The notes under the pieces: model-generated
The model's database searches: none
Told to the model about the DNA's origin: nothing
What the model saw: only the letters and a program-made list of their open reading frames with translations
Program-made: the position numbers and the translations under genes
Shown here: positions 6,746 to 8,840 of the stretch, piece by piece
Position numbering within the stretch: the first letter of the stretch is position 1
Layout of the letters: each line of letters starts with the position of its first letter
Assembly (NCBI GenBank): GCA_039812685.1
Contig: JBDIBB010000153.1
Location: 1-8,840, forward strand
Direction: 5' to 3'
DNA: 8,840 bases
Source of the DNA: JBDIBB01 sp039812685
GTDB lineage: Bacteria; Acidobacteriota; Vicinamibacteria; Vicinamibacterales; JAFNAJ01

Positions 6746-7513
6746 TCAGCCCACCTCGATCGTCAGGCCGTCCCAGGCCAGACCCATCTCAGCCGGCAGG
6801 TCGCGTGCGGTCGCCGCGTGCCCGAGGTCGTGGCACATGTGGGTGAACCAGGTCCGCCTCGCCCCGATGCGCCCGGCCGCCTCCGTCGCCTCCCGCAGCG
6901 AGAAGTGCGTGGGATGCGGTCGATGGCGCAGCGCCCCCAGCACGAGAACGTCGAGTCCGCGCAGCAGCGGCAGGCTGTCCGCCGGAATCGCGGAGCAGTC
7001 GGTGAGATACGCGAACCGGCCCACCCGGTAGCCGAGAATCGGCCGGGTGCCGTGCAGGATGGGCACCGGCACGAACTCGTGGCCCAGGATGGCGAAGGGC
7101 CCGATCACCTCCCGCGGATCCACCTGCGGCACGCCGCCCCCCGCCTGATCGCCACCCGAGAACGCGTACGCGAACGTCCGCCGCAGGTCGCCCAGCGTGC
7201 GCGCGTCGGCGTAGATGGGCAGCGGCCCGCCCGACAGCACGTTGAATCGCCGCAGATCGTCGAACCCGAAGATGTGATCGGCGTGGCTGTGGGTGTAGAT
7301 CACGGCGTCGAGGCGATCGAGCCCGTGAGAGAGCGCCTGCGTCCGCAGATCGGTTGACGTGTCGATCAGGACGGTCGCGCCATCCTCGAAGGCGAGCACG
7401 GCGGACGGGCGGCTCCGGCGATCGCGCGGATCGGCGGAGGTGCAGACGGGGCAGCGGCACCCGATCATCGGCACGCCATGCGACGTGCCGGTGCCGAGAA
7501 ACGTGACGTGCAC
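6746..7513 (-). CDS. PhnP-like metallo-beta-lactamase-fold hydrolase (probable cyclic phosphodiesterase)
   Basis: Cytoplasmic two-metal hydrolase, 255 residues, close in layout to E. coli PhnP, which opens 5-phosphoribosyl 1,2-cyclic phosphate. The N-terminal FLGTGTSHGVPMIGC is typical of the group. Metal and active-site candidates are H75, H77, D79 and H80 (THSHADH), H154 (ILHGT), D172 (LTDCS) and H225 (FTHMCHD). C19, C21 and C24 (GCRCPVC) with H228 match the extra structural zinc site described for PhnP, and H203 in PTHFSL matches its proposed general acid; these correspondences are from memory of the family. No phosphonate (C-P lyase) genes are nearby, so the substrate may be another cyclic or nucleotide phosphodiester. 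Translation starts at a GTG with no visible Shine-Dalgarno, chosen because MHVTFLGTG is the family start. It follows the DUF1844 gene by 37 bases and is probably co-transcribed with it. Confidence 0.9.
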   Translation of the reverse strand: MHVTFLGTGTSHGVPMIGCRCPVCTSADPRDRRSRPSAVLAFEDGATVLIDTSTDLRTQALSHGLDRLDAVIYTHSHADHIFGFDDLRRFNVLSGGPLPIYADARTLGDLRRTFAYAFSGGDQAGGGVPQVDPREVIGPFAILGHEFVPVPILHGTRPILGYRVGRFAYLTDCSAIPADSLPLLRGLDVLVLGALRHRPHPTHFSLREATEAAGRIGARRTWFTHMCHDLGHAATARDLPAEMGLAWDGLTIEVG

Positions 7514-7550
7514 GGACGATGAGGGGGTTGCGCGCCGGGGTGGGACGGGC

Positions 7551-7826
7551 TCAGGGGATGACGATCCGTTTGTCCTGCCGGGCGGCCTCGACGAAGCGCA
7601 TCCGCAGTTCGTAGAGCATCGCGTCCACCAGATCGCCTTCGGCCGCGTCGAGGTTGCCCTGCGTCTTCTCCTTGAGCAGCGCCAGGATGTCGATCATCTG
7701 GCTTGCCGCCGTCAGATCGACCTGGGTGTTGCCACTCGCCGGGTCGGGATCGCCGAGGTGCACCGCGGCCGTCGTCGCCAGCGACATGACGAAAGCCGAG
7801 AACGTGATGCGAGGCTCATCGCTCAT
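7551..7826 (-). CDS. DUF1844 family protein
   Basis: A 91-residue cytoplasmic protein of the conserved DUF1844 family, whose function is unknown. The family pattern is clear: ITFSAFVMSLATTAAVHLG (7-25), a short DPDPASGNTQVDL segment, and IDILALLKEKTQGNLDAAE (45-63) followed by LLYELRMRFVEA-like sequence (LYELRMRFVEAA, 71-82). The hydrophobic 11-24 stretch is part of the family core rather than a clear membrane segment. The ATG at 7826 has no Shine-Dalgarno, and a TATGCT -10-like box lies only 12 bases upstream, so the mRNA leader would be very short. It is divergent from mazG and sits upstream of the PhnP-like gene. Family assignment is firm and the role is unknown. Confidence 0.92.
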   Translation of the reverse strand: MSDEPRITFSAFVMSLATTAAVHLGDPDPASGNTQVDLTAASQMIDILALLKEKTQGNLDAAEGDLVDAMLYELRMRFVEAARQDKRIVIP

Positions 7827-7855
7827 GGGTAGGATGCTAGCATAGCCCCCCGATC
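7827..7855. promoter_or_regulatory. Compact divergent promoter with a central palindrome (DUF1844 / mazG)
   Basis: Only 29 bases separate the two ATGs. They hold the perfect palindrome ATGCTAGCAT (7834-7843). Overlapping -10-like hexamers occur on each strand: TAGCAT (7838-7843, plus) and TATGCT (complement of 7839-7844, minus). Each ends 12 bases before its ATG, so leaders of only about 5-6 bases are predicted. No -35 element or Shine-Dalgarno is seen on either side. The palindrome might also be an operator. This is an inference from sequence. Confidence 0.5.
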
Positions 7856-8806
7856 ATGCCCGATCCCCCCGTGAAGCCTGCGCAGGGCACGCTGGCGCCG
7901 CCTGCCGCCGGCGGATCCCGGCCCGGACACCAGTTCCAGCGCCTGGTCGAGATCATGGCCACGCTGCGGTCGCCCGGCGGCTGCCCATGGGACCGCCAGC
8001 AGACGCTGCGCACGCTGGCGCCCTACGTCCAGGAGGAGGCCGCCGAGGTGGTGGATGCCATCGATCGCGGCGATCCCGGAGCTCTCTGCGAGGAGGTGGG
8101 CGACCTGATCTTCGAAGGCGTGTTCCTCGCCCAGGTCGCGGCCGAGGCGGGCGAGTTCACCGTGGCTGACGCGCTGCGCACGGTGTGCGAGAAGCTCGTT
8201 CGCCGTCACCCGCACGTGTTCGCGCAACCCGCTCCGGCGGGCACGAGCGAGCGCGCGGTCGAAACGCCGGCCGAGGTGCTGGACCAGTGGGATCGCATCA
8301 AGGCCGGGGAGAAGCAGGCGAAGACAGGCCGGGCGCCGCGCGTGCTCGATGCCGTCCCGCGATCGCTGCCGGCACTCTCCGCTTCCTGCGACATCGGGCG
8401 CCACGTGGCGAAGATCGGCTTCGACTGGCCGGCACCGGGCGAAGTGCTCGACAAGATCGAGGAGGAGATCGCGGAGCTGCGCGCCGAACTCGCCCGCGCC
8501 GGCGATGAGGGCCGGGGCCAGGGATCGTCTTCTGGCGGCCGATCGCCGGCCGGTGGCCCGACCGGCGCCATGGCGCGCGTCGCCGATGAACTGGGCGACC
8601 TGCTGTTCTCGCTGGCGCAACTCGCGCGCAAGCTCGACATCGATCCCGAAGCCGCTCTGCGCGACGCGAACCGCAAGTTCCGGCGCCGCTTCGACGCGCT
8701 CGAAGACGGCGTGCGGGCCGATGGTCACGAGATCGGCGCCCTGGGCCTCGAAGCGCTCGAGGCCCGGTGGCGAGCCGTGAAGGCGGCCGAAGCTCGTCAG
8801 GACTAG
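7856..8806 (+). CDS. mazG: MazG nucleoside triphosphate pyrophosphohydrolase
   Basis: Hydrolyses (d)NTPs to NMP and pyrophosphate, which clears non-canonical nucleotides. In E. coli it also affects ppGpp-linked starvation responses. This is the two-domain form, 316 residues against 263 in E. coli. The first MazG domain has GGCPWDRQQT (41-50), the metal-binding EEAAE (60-64) and EEVGD (79-83). A linker region with DQWDRIKAGEK (143-153) and FDWP (189-192) leads to the second domain, with EEEIAEL (202-208) and DELGD (244-248). The extra length comes from a Pro/Ala/Gly-rich N-terminus (about 1-22) and a Gly/Ser-rich insertion (about 216-239) between the two metal-binding helices of the second domain. 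The ATG at 7856 has no Shine-Dalgarno. The in-frame GTG at 7871 is an alternative start; the ATG at 7955 is too close to the conserved CPWD. The 34 bases after the stop show no gene. Confidence 0.95.
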   Translation: MPDPPVKPAQGTLAPPAAGGSRPGHQFQRLVEIMATLRSPGGCPWDRQQTLRTLAPYVQEEAAEVVDAIDRGDPGALCEEVGDLIFEGVFLAQVAAEAGEFTVADALRTVCEKLVRRHPHVFAQPAPAGTSERAVETPAEVLDQWDRIKAGEKQAKTGRAPRVLDAVPRSLPALSASCDIGRHVAKIGFDWPAPGEVLDKIEEEIAELRAELARAGDEGRGQGSSSGGRSPAGGPTGAMARVADELGDLLFSLAQLARKLDIDPEAALRDANRKFRRRFDALEDGVRADGHEIGALGLEALEARWRAVKAAEARQD

Positions 8807-8840
8807 CGGGGTCGCGACGGCCGGCCGCCGGAGTGGCCGC

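Noticed and set aside
7823..8728. 301-codon minus-strand open frame opposite mazG
   Set aside because: The plus-strand MazG frame has both metal-binding motif sets, while this antisense frame shows no family features and overlaps the divergent promoter.
8807..8840. GGCCGGCC-rich tail after mazG as a terminator
   Set aside because: Short GC palindromes are common here, there is no T-run, and the window ends before a full structure could be judged.

Overview
The window is very GC-rich bacterial chromosomal DNA with densely packed genes and third-position G/C bias. The bias leaves long open frames opposite almost every real gene. The mix of genes (an M28 peptidase of the plasma glutamate carboxypeptidase-like group, a DUF1844 protein, a PhnP-like hydrolase beside mazG, and Shine-Dalgarno motifs on only some genes) suggests Acidobacteriota, perhaps the Vicinamibacteria. 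That assignment is inference from gene content; no rRNA or other phylogenetic marker was tested. I see no mobile element, CRISPR array, tRNA, rRNA or prophage signal, and the region looks like core chromosome.

Layout. From about 5908 down to the left edge, five genes run on the minus strand with gaps of 14, 108, 70 and 19 bases: ribF (FAD synthetase/riboflavin kinase), a 135-residue protein of unknown function, cysS (cysteinyl-tRNA synthetase), a class III PLP aminotransferase, and a secreted M28 metallopeptidase cut off by the window start. The small gaps suggest one or two transcription units. A 306-base gene-free stretch (5909-6214) follows and carries a good sigma70-type promoter for a lone plus-strand gene encoding a 142-residue membrane protein. 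That gene converges on a PhnP-like metallo-beta-lactamase-fold hydrolase (minus), with a GC-rich bulged hairpin between the two stops. The hydrolase is preceded by a DUF1844 gene. The DUF1844 gene is divergent from mazG (plus), and only 29 bases separate their start codons. These 29 bases hold a perfect 10-bp palindrome placed symmetrically between the two ATGs.

Function. Most genes are housekeeping: flavin cofactor synthesis, tRNA charging, amino-group transfer, peptide breakdown, clearing of non-canonical nucleotides (MazG) and probable cyclic-phosphate hydrolysis. I found no clear new multi-gene system. The points most worth a second look are the short symmetric divergent promoter, the glycine/serine-rich insertion inside the second MazG domain, the four-cysteine motif in the aminotransferase, and the two uncharacterised small proteins.
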